From assembly GCF_023715325.1 (NCBI RefSeq), contig NZ_JAMBNX010000001.1, positions 620,001 to 684,000 on the forward strand: 64,000 nt of DNA. The letters run 5' to 3'. The stretch's first letter is position 1. Each line of letters begins with the position of its first letter. Shown piece by piece: positions 26,817 through 33,640 of this stretch. Position numbers and translations under genes: made by a program. Source of the stretch: Agromyces mediolanus. GTDB lineage: Bacteria; Actinomycetota; Actinomycetes; Actinomycetales; Microbacteriaceae. Under the pieces are notes generated by a model. It searched no databases. It saw only the letters and a program-made list of their open reading frames with translations, and was not told where the DNA came from.

Positions 26817-28049
26817 TCAGAGACCGAACGGAACCATCGTCTCGCCGGGTGACCTGCTCGCCGTCCTGCGCTGGAATGCGGCGCGGCGCTCGGCATCGCA
26901 GGCCGCGTCGAGCACGGTCGCGGCGAGCACGGTCGCTCCCTCGATGAGTGCGGCATCCGCTTCACCGGAGATCGCGGCCTTCGCGAAGTCGGCGTTGTGC
27001 GGTGACGCGTCCCAGCCCTGGAAGGCGATCAGGGGATGGATCGTCGGGACGACCTGGGACACGTTGCCCATGTCGGTCGACCCTCCCGGAAGGATCGTCG
27101 CGCCGAGCGTACGGCCTCGCGCGGTCATGTTCTCGTCCCAGAGGTCGGAGAGCACCTCATCGTGAAGCAACGGGGCGTACGGGCGAGCGATGGGCTCCCA
27201 CTCCCAGTCGCACCCCGTGGCGACGGCGGCACCTTCGAAGCAGCGACCGACCCGTTCCTTCGCCCTGCGCCACTCGATCAGGTCGTAGGCTCGCACCTCG
27301 ACCCGGATCACGGCGAGATCCGCGATCACGTTCGTTGCCCGGCCGGCCTCGACGACGTACGCGTTGAGGTTCGTTTCCGCGTCAAGGTGCTGCCTGAGCA
27401 ACGCGATGGCATTCAGGGAGAGGATGGCCGCGTTGCCGGCGTTCACGGCGAGTTCCGGCGCCGCGGCCGCATGCGAGGCGCGTCCGCGAAAGGTCACCTG
27501 GAACCTCGCTACTGCGGTCGCCCGCATCGCGCGCGCATGGTAGGCGTCACCCTCGAAGCCGTTGAAAGCCGTCATTCCGTGGACCATCAACGAGATGTCC
27601 GCGCCCTCCCATGCGCCCGCCTCGAGCAGCGCGGCCTTTCCGCCACCACCCTCTTCTGCGGGTGTCCCCAGGAGCTTCACGCGAAGGTTCGCGGCTGCGG
27701 CGACGGAGGCCAAGCCGATGGCCGCGCCGACGCCCGCCGCCGCGATCACGTTGTGCCCGCACCCGTGCCCGATGCCGGGCAGCGCGTCGTACTCCGCACA
27801 GACCACGACGGTGAAGTCTCCCGCTCCGGCCGTCGCCTCGACGGCCGTGGGCACCCCGTAGGCGCCGACCACGACCTCGAAGCCCGCTTCCCGCAATGCG
27901 GACGCCACGACCGACGCCGACTCGTGCTCCTCCCATGCCAGCTCGGCGAGCCCATGGATCCGATGGCTGAGACGGACGAGCGCGTCGGATCGTCGTCCGA
28001 TCTCGTCAGCGACGGCCGACTTCAGCACGGCGACGGGTGAGACGGTCAT
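26817..28049 (-). CDS. M20 family amidohydrolase/peptidase (M20D, AbgB-like)
   Basis: A 410-residue cytoplasmic metalloenzyme of the M20D group, whose members split aminoacylated compounds such as N-acyl amino acids or p-aminobenzoyl-glutamate. Metal ligands appear in CAEYDALPGIGHGCGHN (His95, Cys97, His99) and TPAEEGGGGK (Glu132, Glu133), with further His residues in VTFRGRASHAAAAPELAVNA and WDASPHN near the C-terminus; GSTDMGNVSQ is typical of AbgB relatives. ATG 28049 is preceded by GAGGAGAGGAAGTT. Convergent with the transporter operon and divergent from an AsnC-type regulator, so it probably acts on the imported substrate or a product of the C39-like enzyme. Confidence 0.9.
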   Translation of the reverse strand: MTVSPVAVLKSAVADEIGRRSDALVRLSHRIHGLAELAWEEHESASVVASALREAGFEVVVGAYGVPTAVEATAGAGDFTVVVCAEYDALPGIGHGCGHNVIAAAGVGAAIGLASVAAAANLRVKLLGTPAEEGGGGKAALLEAGAWEGADISLMVHGMTAFNGFEGDAYHARAMRATAVARFQVTFRGRASHAAAAPELAVNAGNAAILSLNAIALLRQHLDAETNLNAYVVEAGRATNVIADLAVIRVEVRAYDLIEWRRAKERVGRCFEGAAVATGCDWEWEPIARPYAPLLHDEVLSDLWDENMTARGRTLGATILPGGSTDMGNVSQVVPTIHPLIAFQGWDASPHNADFAKAAISGEADAALIEGATVLAATVLDAACDAERRAAFQRRTASRSPGETMVPFGL

Positions 28050-28081
28050 AACTTCCTCTCCTCATTGCAACTTTGGGAGGA

Positions 28082-28105
28082 GTCTGCCCAGACAGTCGTG
28101 CAGAC
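28082..28105. promoter_or_regulatory. Candidate operator between M20 gene and AsnC regulator
   Basis: GTCTG-CC-CAGAC is a perfect inverted repeat at 28082-28093, and a further CAGAC half-site lies at 28101-28105 (GTCTGC/GCAGAC also pair across 28082-28105). It sits in the 126-bp divergent intergenic region, where an Lrp/AsnC-type regulator would be expected to bind. No experimental support. Confidence 0.4.
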
Positions 28106-28175
28106 CAGGCGATGATGCAGAGAACCTGCGCGAATCCCTGCGGTGGTGAGATGATCTACGGATCAGGAGGGCGTG

Positions 28176-29186
28176 ATGCATCCAGGAGACCTTGATTCGA
28201 CGGACCGGAAGCTGCTGCATGCGCTGCAGATCGAGCCGCGTGCGAGCTGGAAGTCGCTGGAACGCGTGGTCGGCGTGAACTCGAGCACGCTCGCGCGACG
28301 GTGGGCGCGCCTGTCCGATGAAGGCCTCGCCTGGGTCACCGGGCACCCGCAGGGCGGGCAGTCAGCACTGGTCGAGATCGAGTCGGAGCTCACGCAGATC
28401 CCGAAGGTGACGCAGGCGCTGATGGCGGAGCCCTATGTCCAGACCATCGAGCTCTGTTCGGGGGCACGGAGCATCCTCGCGCTCATCAACGCCCCCGACA
28501 TGGTGGCGCTGTCCGAGTTCCTGACGGACCGCCTCGGCCGTATCGCCGCCATCAAGACCGCACACAGTCATGTCTCGAGTGAGATCTACGTCGACGGAAG
28601 CAGCTGGCGATTGCGAGAACTCAGCCAGGAGGAGCTCTCCCGCATGCCGCCTCCGCCATCGCCTCGTCCTCGGGCTGCGCGGCACGTCCCTCCCGAGCTG
28701 AAGGCGGCCATCTTCGAAGAGGTGTGGCGCGACGGACGGGTTCCTGTCGCGGTGATCGCAGAACGCCACGGCGTGTCTCCGCAGCGGGTGGCCGACGCCA
28801 TCGTCACGTTGCGCAGAGACGACGCCCTGCGATTCCGCACCGACATCGCACGCAACGCGACGGAGTGGACGACGCAGGCGTGGTACTTCATCGAGGCGCC
28901 CTCCACGCTCCGCGACGCCATCCGCCACACCGTCGACTCGGTGCCCGAGATCCGCTTCGCCATGACGACCGCGAGCCGCGCGAATCTCGTGCTCGTCGTC
29001 TGGCTTCGCCACCTCGGCGACGTGCACAAGTTCGAGACGATGCTCGAGTCGGCGTTGCGGGGAGCGCGGGTCGTCGACCGTTCCGTCGTGCTCCGCGCGG
29101 TGAAGCACCTCAACCGCCGACTCGGGCCGGCGACCGCGGCAGTGGATCAGGTCGGAAGCCCGCCCAGCATCACCGGACGGCGATGA
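28176..29186 (+). CDS. Two-unit Lrp/AsnC family transcriptional regulator
   Basis: A 336-residue regulator made of two Lrp/AsnC-like units. The first begins DLDSTDRKLLHALQIEPRASWKSLERVVGVNSSTLARRWARL, a clear AsnC winged helix, followed by a ligand-sensing alpha-beta region. The second (from about residue 165) has another helix-turn-helix-like stretch, PVAVIAERHGVSPQRVADAIVTLR, and a second sensing-domain-like region. AGGAGG lies five bases before ATG 28176, which I prefer to GTG 28173. Divergent from the M20 gene; it probably controls that gene and perhaps the transporter operon in response to an amino-acid-like ligand. Confidence 0.88.
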   Translation: MHPGDLDSTDRKLLHALQIEPRASWKSLERVVGVNSSTLARRWARLSDEGLAWVTGHPQGGQSALVEIESELTQIPKVTQALMAEPYVQTIELCSGARSILALINAPDMVALSEFLTDRLGRIAAIKTAHSHVSSEIYVDGSSWRLRELSQEELSRMPPPPSPRPRAARHVPPELKAAIFEEVWRDGRVPVAVIAERHGVSPQRVADAIVTLRRDDALRFRTDIARNATEWTTQAWYFIEAPSTLRDAIRHTVDSVPEIRFAMTTASRANLVLVVWLRHLGDVHKFETMLESALRGARVVDRSVVLRAVKHLNRRLGPATAAVDQVGSPPSITGRR

Positions 29187-29277
29187 GCGCAGCCGACGCA
29201 TGCTCCGCTCGCCTTGACGTCGCTCCCGCGCCGGAGTAGACAGACGGCACGGGACCGCTCCAGGGGAGGAGTCGATC

Positions 29278-29724
29278 GTGACGGATGCGGACGAACGACC
29301 GCCCATGCGGGAGATGCGCTCGGCCGAGTGCTGGGAGCGGGTCGAGGCAGCGCCCTACGGCCGGCTCGGGACCTATGCCGGCGGCGAGATGGACCTTTTC
29401 CCGGTGAATCACGGCGTGGACCGCTTCAGCATCGTCTTCCGCACCGCGCCCGGGACGAAGCTGCTCGCGCTGACGGTCGACCAGGACGTGCTGTTCCAGG
29501 TCGACGGCATCGACGGCGCCGAGGTGTTCAGCATCGTGATGAGGGGCCGCGCCGACCGCGTCGAACGCGATCGGGAGATCGAGGAGGCCGAGCGTCTCGG
29601 GATCGTCACCTGGGCGCCGGGGCGGAAGGACCGGTGGGTTCGGATCACGCCGCGCGATGTCCAGGGGCGCGCCTTCACGCTCCCGGTCGAGGGCCGGGAC
29701 GCCGCGGTCGGGGAGACCGGCTAG
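29278..29724 (+). CDS. PNPOx-like flavin-nucleotide-binding protein
   Basis: A 148-residue protein of the pyridoxamine-phosphate-oxidase-like split-barrel type. CWERVEAAPYGRLGTYAGGEMDLFPVNHGVD and IVFRTAPGTKLLAL are the usual N-terminal strands of small actinobacterial members; F420 or FMN/heme binding cannot be told apart from sequence. GTG at 29278 follows GGGAGGAGTCGATC. It stands alone between the AsnC regulator and clgR, in the same direction as both. Confidence 0.85.
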   Translation: MTDADERPPMREMRSAECWERVEAAPYGRLGTYAGGEMDLFPVNHGVDRFSIVFRTAPGTKLLALTVDQDVLFQVDGIDGAEVFSIVMRGRADRVERDREIEEAERLGIVTWAPGRKDRWVRITPRDVQGRAFTLPVEGRDAAVGETG

Positions 29725-29822
29725 CTCAGGGCGCGGCGCGGGGCGTCCCGGCGTCGCGCCGGTCGTTCTGCTCTCAGCGGATCGACGTATCGCTCGGATG
29801 CCTCGGCCGTTAGCCTCGGGAC

Positions 29823-30224
29823 ATGGGTGAGCTCGTCGAACTCCAACCGATCCGTCGCCGGCCGAAGCCGCTCTGGCGCGAGGCGCTCGGCGAGGTGCTC
29901 CGGCGCGAGCGGCTCGGTCAGGAGCGGATCCTGACCGAGGTCGCGACGGTCGCCGGCGTCTCCCCGCAGTACCTCTCCGAGATCGAGCGGGGCCGTAAGG
30001 AGCCGTCGAGCGAGGTGCTCGGCGCGGTCACCGAAGCGCTCGGGCTCGAGCTCCACGACGTCGTCCGGCGAGTCGGCGCCTCGCTCGAGGCGCGTCACGA
30101 GACGGCCCGCCGCGAGGCGGAGCGCCGAACCCTCGTCGAGCTCGCCCAGGCGCTCCCGACCGCACCCCGCGGCGGCGCCGAGTTCGCGCCGCCGCAGGGC
30201 GGCGTCTACCTGCTCGCGGCGTAG
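29823..30224 (+). CDS. clgR: ClgR-type XRE regulator of clp genes
   Basis: A 133-residue regulator with an XRE helix-turn-helix (about residues 20-78: ALGEVLRRERLGQERILTEVATVAGVSPQYLSEIERGRKEPSSEVL), the pattern of ClgR, activator of clp protease genes in actinobacteria. It ends in YLLAA; hydrophobic plus Ala-Ala C-termini are known degradation signals for Clp proteases, and ClgR proteins are themselves Clp substrates in several species. It is convergent with the clpP pair, overlapping its 3' end by 19 bp, which supports the assignment. Confidence 0.87.
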   Translation: MGELVELQPIRRRPKPLWREALGEVLRRERLGQERILTEVATVAGVSPQYLSEIERGRKEPSSEVLGAVTEALGLELHDVVRRVGASLEARHETARREAERRTLVELAQALPTAPRGGAEFAPPQGGVYLLAA

Positions 30225-30835
30225 GCCGCGCCTCCGGCATCGACCGCGAGCTGCGCGCTCAGCACCCGATCCGCGAGCCCGTACTCGACTGCGGCGTCGG
30301 CGGGGAGGACGAGGTCCCGGTCGGTGTCGTGCCGGAGGGCGTCCGCGTCGCGTCCGGTGTCGGCCGCGAGGGCCGCCTCCAGCTCGGCACGCACGCGGAC
30401 GACCTCGTCGGCGTGCAGGATGAGATCGGGGATCGTGCCCCGCCCCTGCGAGGACGGCTGGTGCAGCACCACCCGGCCGTGCGGCAGGATCGACCGCAAC
30501 CCCTTCGCCCCGCCGGCGAGGAGCACCGCGGCGGGGCCGACCGCCTGTCCGACGCATGTCGTGGCCACGTCCGGGCGGATGTGCTGCATCGTGTCGTAGA
30601 CCGCGAGCGCGGCGCCCGGCGATCCGCCGGGCGAGTTCAGGTACAGGCTGATCGGCGTCTCGCTGGACTCCGAGGCGAGGTGCAGGAACTGCGCGATCAG
30701 CACGTTCGCGACACCGTCGTCGATCTCGGTGCCCAGATAGACGATGCGCTCGGACAGGAGCCGGCTGTAGACGTCGAGCGAGCGCTCGGTGTTGCCGCGC
30801 CGTTCGACGACGTAGGGGATGGGGTAGCTGGTCAT
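30206..30835 (-). CDS. ClpP-family subunit with glycine in place of the catalytic serine
   Basis: A 209-residue ClpP homologue. The fold motifs are present: YLNSPGGSPGAALAVYDTM, LPHGRVVLHQPSSQG (His125) and ALRHDTDRD (Asp170). The segment that normally reads GQAASMGA reads GQAVGPAA, so the nucleophile Ser is replaced by Gly100; I confirmed this codon as GGC in the DNA. It is therefore probably a non-catalytic ring subunit, comparable to ClpR proteins of cyanobacteria and plastids. The ATG at 30835 overlaps the stop of the upstream clpP (ATGA), indicating coupled synthesis with the active partner. Confidence 0.9.
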   Translation of the reverse strand: MTSYPIPYVVERRGNTERSLDVYSRLLSERIVYLGTEIDDGVANVLIAQFLHLASESSETPISLYLNSPGGSPGAALAVYDTMQHIRPDVATTCVGQAVGPAAVLLAGGAKGLRSILPHGRVVLHQPSSQGRGTIPDLILHADEVVRVRAELEAALAADTGRDADALRHDTDRDLVLPADAAVEYGLADRVLSAQLAVDAGGAAYAASR

Positions 30836-31452
30836 GCGGTCACCTGCAATCCGGTCCTGGGCTGCACGCCCGCGGGGAACATGTCGTCGAATCCGTCGAC
30901 GACGCGGTCGATGAAGCCGTAGTCGACGGCCTCCTCGGCGGTGTACCAGCGGTCGCGGAGGGAGTCCTCGGCGATCCGCTCGATCGGCTGCCCGGTGTTC
31001 GCGGCGGTGATGCCGAGCACGGTGTCGCGCATGTGCCGCAGGTCGTCGGCCTGCAACTCGATGTCCACCGCCGTGCCGCCGATGCCCGCCGACCCCTGGT
31101 GCATGAGGATGCGGGTGTGCGGCAGCGCGAATCGCTTGCCCGGGGTGCCGGCGCTCAGGAGGAACTGCCCGGCACTGGCCGCGATGCCGTACGCGATGGT
31201 GACGACGTCGTTCGGGATGGACCGCATCAGGTCGGCGATGGCGAGCATCGCCGACACCGAGCCGCCGGGGGAGTTGATCCAGAACCGGATGTCTCGGCGG
31301 CGATCCTCGCCGGCGAGGGCGACGAGCTGCGCGCAGAGGCGGTTCCCGCCCTGCTGGTCGAGCTCGTCGCCGAGGACGATGATGCGTTCGTGGAACAGCC
31401 GGGCGGTGAGCTCGGCGTCGATCGGCTGGATCGTGGGAGTCGGTTCGCTCAT
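30832..31452 (-). CDS. clpP: ATP-dependent Clp protease proteolytic subunit with intact triad
   Basis: A 206-residue ClpP. The catalytic residues are Ser93 in YGIAASAGQF, His118 in ILMHQGSAG and Asp163 in AEDSLRDRWY; the NSPGGS oxyanion-region motif is also present. ClpP forms heptameric rings that degrade proteins delivered by ClpX or ClpC. It is the first gene of a two-gene operon with the serine-less paralogue. A CGC-N5-GCG palindrome 19 bp upstream of the start is a candidate ClgR site. The pair with clgR looks like an accessory ClpP set rather than the housekeeping clpP1P2-clpX locus, because no clpX or tig gene is adjacent. Confidence 0.92.
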   Translation of the reverse strand: MSEPTPTIQPIDAELTARLFHERIIVLGDELDQQGGNRLCAQLVALAGEDRRRDIRFWINSPGGSVSAMLAIADLMRSIPNDVVTIAYGIAASAGQFLLSAGTPGKRFALPHTRILMHQGSAGIGGTAVDIELQADDLRHMRDTVLGITAANTGQPIERIAEDSLRDRWYTAEEAVDYGFIDRVVDGFDDMFPAGVQPRTGLQVTA

Positions 31453-31470
31453 GCCTCCAGCGTGCGGGAA

Positions 31471-31481
31471 CGCGAGAGGCG
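31471..31481. promoter_or_regulatory. Candidate ClgR box upstream of clpP
   Basis: CGC-GAGAG-GCG with flanking A residues (GAACGCGAGAGGCGACG) has the CGC-N5-GCG geometry of ClgR operators described in Corynebacterium and Streptomyces. It lies 19 bp upstream of the clpP ATG on the reverse strand and beside a clgR gene. Match is partial and short. Confidence 0.45.
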
Positions 31482-31500
31482 ACGCATCGGATGCCGCTCA

Positions 31501-31529
31501 CAGCAGCGCTGCGCTGGGCAGCGCTGCTG
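31501..31529. repeat. Perfect 12-bp inverted repeat of AGCGCT-rich sequence
   Basis: CAGCAGCGCTGC (31501-31512) and GCAGCGCTGCTG (31518-31529) flank a GCTGG loop. It lies between the I36-like gene stop and the clpP start, both on the reverse strand. No T tract follows, so it may be a terminator of the upstream gene, an mRNA-stabilising element, or an operator. Confidence 0.6.
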
Positions 31530-31549
31530 CGAGCCGCGTCGGGATCGGC

Positions 31550-32023
31550 TCAGCAGCCGACCTTCGTCACGCCCCAGGAGCCGGTGTTCGCCGAGCTGTT
31601 CGCCGAGACGGATCCGACGACGCCGATGCTGTTGTACGCGCGGACGACCACCGAGCGCGCATTCGCGATCGACGCGACGGGCGCGCCGAGCGGGGCCACC
31701 GACTGCGTGCTGCACGTCGAGAAGGTGAGCTTCGAGCCGGAAAGACCGCTCCCGCTGTAGACGCAGTGGGTGCCCGTCGCGCAGGAGCCGACCGAGCGCG
31801 CCGCGACCTGCTCGTCGTTCGCGAGCGTGAGCACGACCGTTCCGTCCTGCCAACTCACCTCGTTCGGCGCGGTCTGCGTGCCGCCCGGGAACTCGGCGAG
31901 CACCGCGTCGATCTGCTGCTGGAGGTCCGGCTCGTCCGGCGAGGTGGCGGCGAGGGCGGGCACGGGGGCGAGCACCGCGCCGGCGACGATGAGTGCGGCG
32001 GCGGCGATTCGGGGGAGCAGCAC
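31550..32023 (-). CDS. Secreted I36-like small protein
   Basis: A 157-residue exported protein. The signal peptide runs VLLPRIAAAALIVAGAVLAPVPALA, with likely cleavage at ALA-AT, giving a mature form of about 130 residues. NEVSWQDGTVVLTLA and CATGTHCVYSGSGLSGSKLTFSTCSTQ resemble actinobacterial proteins annotated as peptidase inhibitor family I36 (SMI-like, one crystallin-like unit), with four cysteines in the core and one at the C-terminus. GTG 32023 was chosen as the start of the hydrophobic signal; inhibition of a protease is not demonstrated for this subfamily. Confidence 0.75.
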   Translation of the reverse strand: MLLPRIAAAALIVAGAVLAPVPALAATSPDEPDLQQQIDAVLAEFPGGTQTAPNEVSWQDGTVVLTLANDEQVAARSVGSCATGTHCVYSGSGLSGSKLTFSTCSTQSVAPLGAPVASIANARSVVVRAYNSIGVVGSVSANSSANTGSWGVTKVGC

Positions 32024-32063
32024 GGTTCGGGGTCCTCTCGTTCCCGATCCACTGCGGGTTCGA

Positions 32064-33008
32064 CTACTCCCAAGCGGTGTAGTTGATGACCGCCGGACTC
32101 GGGATATCCGTGCGGTCGTGCCCGATGAACGTCGTCTCGATCGAGAGGATGCCAAGTCCCTCGTTCGAGACGATGATTCGCTCAGCGTACTCTCCGGGCG
32201 AACGGCTCTCGGTCACGAAGGAGAGGCCGGCGCGCCCGAGCCGGTCCTCGACCGAGCCCTCGACTCGGAGGTCCGGGCGTCCTGCGAGGAACTGGAGCGC
32301 GGCACGGAGCTGTCCGGCGTCGAGTCGCTGCTCGCTCAGCAGATTGCCGAGCTGCAGGATGGCGTCGCCGGTGGTGATCCCGGTGCGCCCGAGCGGCTGC
32401 TCGAGGAAGGGCCCGAACTCGGCTGCGGTCGTCGGCGGCGTCCCGAAGACGAAGGCGTACTCGCCCGGACCGAAGTCCTGCTCCCAGATCAGGGAGCCGA
32501 CGTCGTAGCCGTCGACCTCGATCGGCGCTCCGTCGGAGTCGTAGGGCTGACCGCGACGCACCTCGATCCTGGATCCGCCGTCCCCGTGCTCGAACGTTCG
32601 CACCTCCGGCTCGATGCTCGACTGTTCGACTGCGCCGTCGTCGCCGATGACGAGCGACAGCGACCACGACTGGAACCGCACCGTTCCGCCCGCGCTCGTC
32701 GGCGCGGCGTTCTCGCTCAGCTGCATCAGCAGGTCCTCCGGTGAACCGTCGACGGGGGTGGGCTCGAGCAGGGGCGGGGTCGCGGCGGCGAAGCTCGTGC
32801 TCGGCTTGCCGAGCGCGGCGATCCCGATCGTGGCGGCGAGGAAGACGACCACGGCGGCGGCGACGGAGAGGTAGAGCGGGCGACGGGACCCGGGCCGGGG
32901 CGGGTGCGCGATCTCGTGCAGCCGAGTCTCGGCGGCCGCCTCGAGCGGTTCGCCTCGGCGAGGGAGCGCCGGTCGCGCGGCGTCCAGTCTGCGGGTCAAC
33001 TCGTCCAT
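32064..33008 (-). CDS. Membrane-anchored partner protein of the ECF sigma factor (anti-sigma-like)
   Basis: A 314-residue protein with about 45 cytoplasmic residues (MDELTRRLDAARPALPRRGEP...), one membrane helix (about 46-67) and a 245-residue extracytoplasmic domain. It overlaps the sigma-factor gene by 13 bp, the usual arrangement of sigma/anti-sigma pairs, and resembles actinobacterial CU044_5270-type proteins. The cytoplasmic part has no zinc-binding HxxxCxxC motif, so regulation of the sigma factor is inference from context. Confidence 0.7.
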   Translation of the reverse strand: MDELTRRLDAARPALPRRGEPLEAAAETRLHEIAHPPRPGSRRPLYLSVAAAVVVFLAATIGIAALGKPSTSFAAATPPLLEPTPVDGSPEDLLMQLSENAAPTSAGGTVRFQSWSLSLVIGDDGAVEQSSIEPEVRTFEHGDGGSRIEVRRGQPYDSDGAPIEVDGYDVGSLIWEQDFGPGEYAFVFGTPPTTAAEFGPFLEQPLGRTGITTGDAILQLGNLLSEQRLDAGQLRAALQFLAGRPDLRVEGSVEDRLGRAGLSFVTESRSPGEYAERIIVSNEGLGILSIETTFIGHDRTDIPSPAVINYTAWE

Positions 33009-33541
33009 GCGTCCTCCTTCACCGTCGATGCCGGATCCAGGGCGAGCAACTGCTCGAGCCGTCGTCGTGCGCGGTGCAGGCGGACCCGGAGGGTGGCCGT
33101 GGAGCAGCCGAGGATCTCGGCGATCTCCTCTCGGCTGAGGTCCTCCCAGTACGCCATCCAGATCACCTCGCGGTCGGCTTCGTCGAGCCGGTTCACCGCG
33201 AGACGCACCTCGAGCACCTCCTCGGAGGCGAGCGCGGGCGCCGCCTCGAGTTCGTGCACCGCTCGGTCGGCCCGCCGTTGATGGCGATCCCGGCCGCGGT
33301 AGGTGTTGCCGACGACATTGCGCAGCGTCGCATAGAGCCAGGCGAGGGTGAACACCTGCGACGCATCGTCGCGGCGCCGCCATGCCTGCGCGAAGACCTC
33401 TGCCGCGGCATCCTCGGCGTCGGTCCGGTCGCTCAATCGGTTGAACGCCGCAGCGACGATCACCGCGTGATAGGTGCGGAAGAGGTCCTCGAACTCGCGC
33501 TCGCCTGCGGCGGGGCGCTGAGTGCGGAAACGGGACACCAT
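32996..33541 (-). CDS. ECF-type RNA polymerase sigma factor
   Basis: A 181-residue group-4 sigma factor. Region 2 is visible as FEDLFRTYHAVIVAAAFNRLSDRTDAEDAAAEVFAQAWRR with the AWLYATLRNVVGNTYR segment of region 2.4, and region 4 as LDEADREVIWMAYWEDLSREEIAEILGCSTATLRVRLHRARRRLEQLL. ATG at 33541 is preferred over GTG 33544. Co-transcribed with the downstream membrane protein, which probably controls it. The regulon is unknown. Confidence 0.93.
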   Translation of the reverse strand: MVSRFRTQRPAAGEREFEDLFRTYHAVIVAAAFNRLSDRTDAEDAAAEVFAQAWRRRDDASQVFTLAWLYATLRNVVGNTYRGRDRHQRRADRAVHELEAAPALASEEVLEVRLAVNRLDEADREVIWMAYWEDLSREEIAEILGCSTATLRVRLHRARRRLEQLLALDPASTVKEDAWTS

Positions 33542-33584
33542 CACATCATCCCTGTTTCCGGCTCGGGGTGTTTCGTTACCGACG

Positions 33585-33626
33585 GCACGACGCCCGGGCG
33601 ATCCCTCGGGGACCCGGGCGTCGTGC
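33585..33626 (-). terminator. Strong hairpin after the flavoprotein gene
   Basis: A perfect 14-bp stem: GCACGACGCCCGGG (33585-33598) pairs with CCCGGGCGTCGTGC (33613-33626) around a 14-base loop. It begins 15 bp past the stop of the reverse-strand flavoprotein gene and lies before the sigma-factor start. A TAACGAAAC tract rather than a T run follows. Confidence 0.7.
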
Positions 33627-33640
33627 GATGCGCGCCGACG

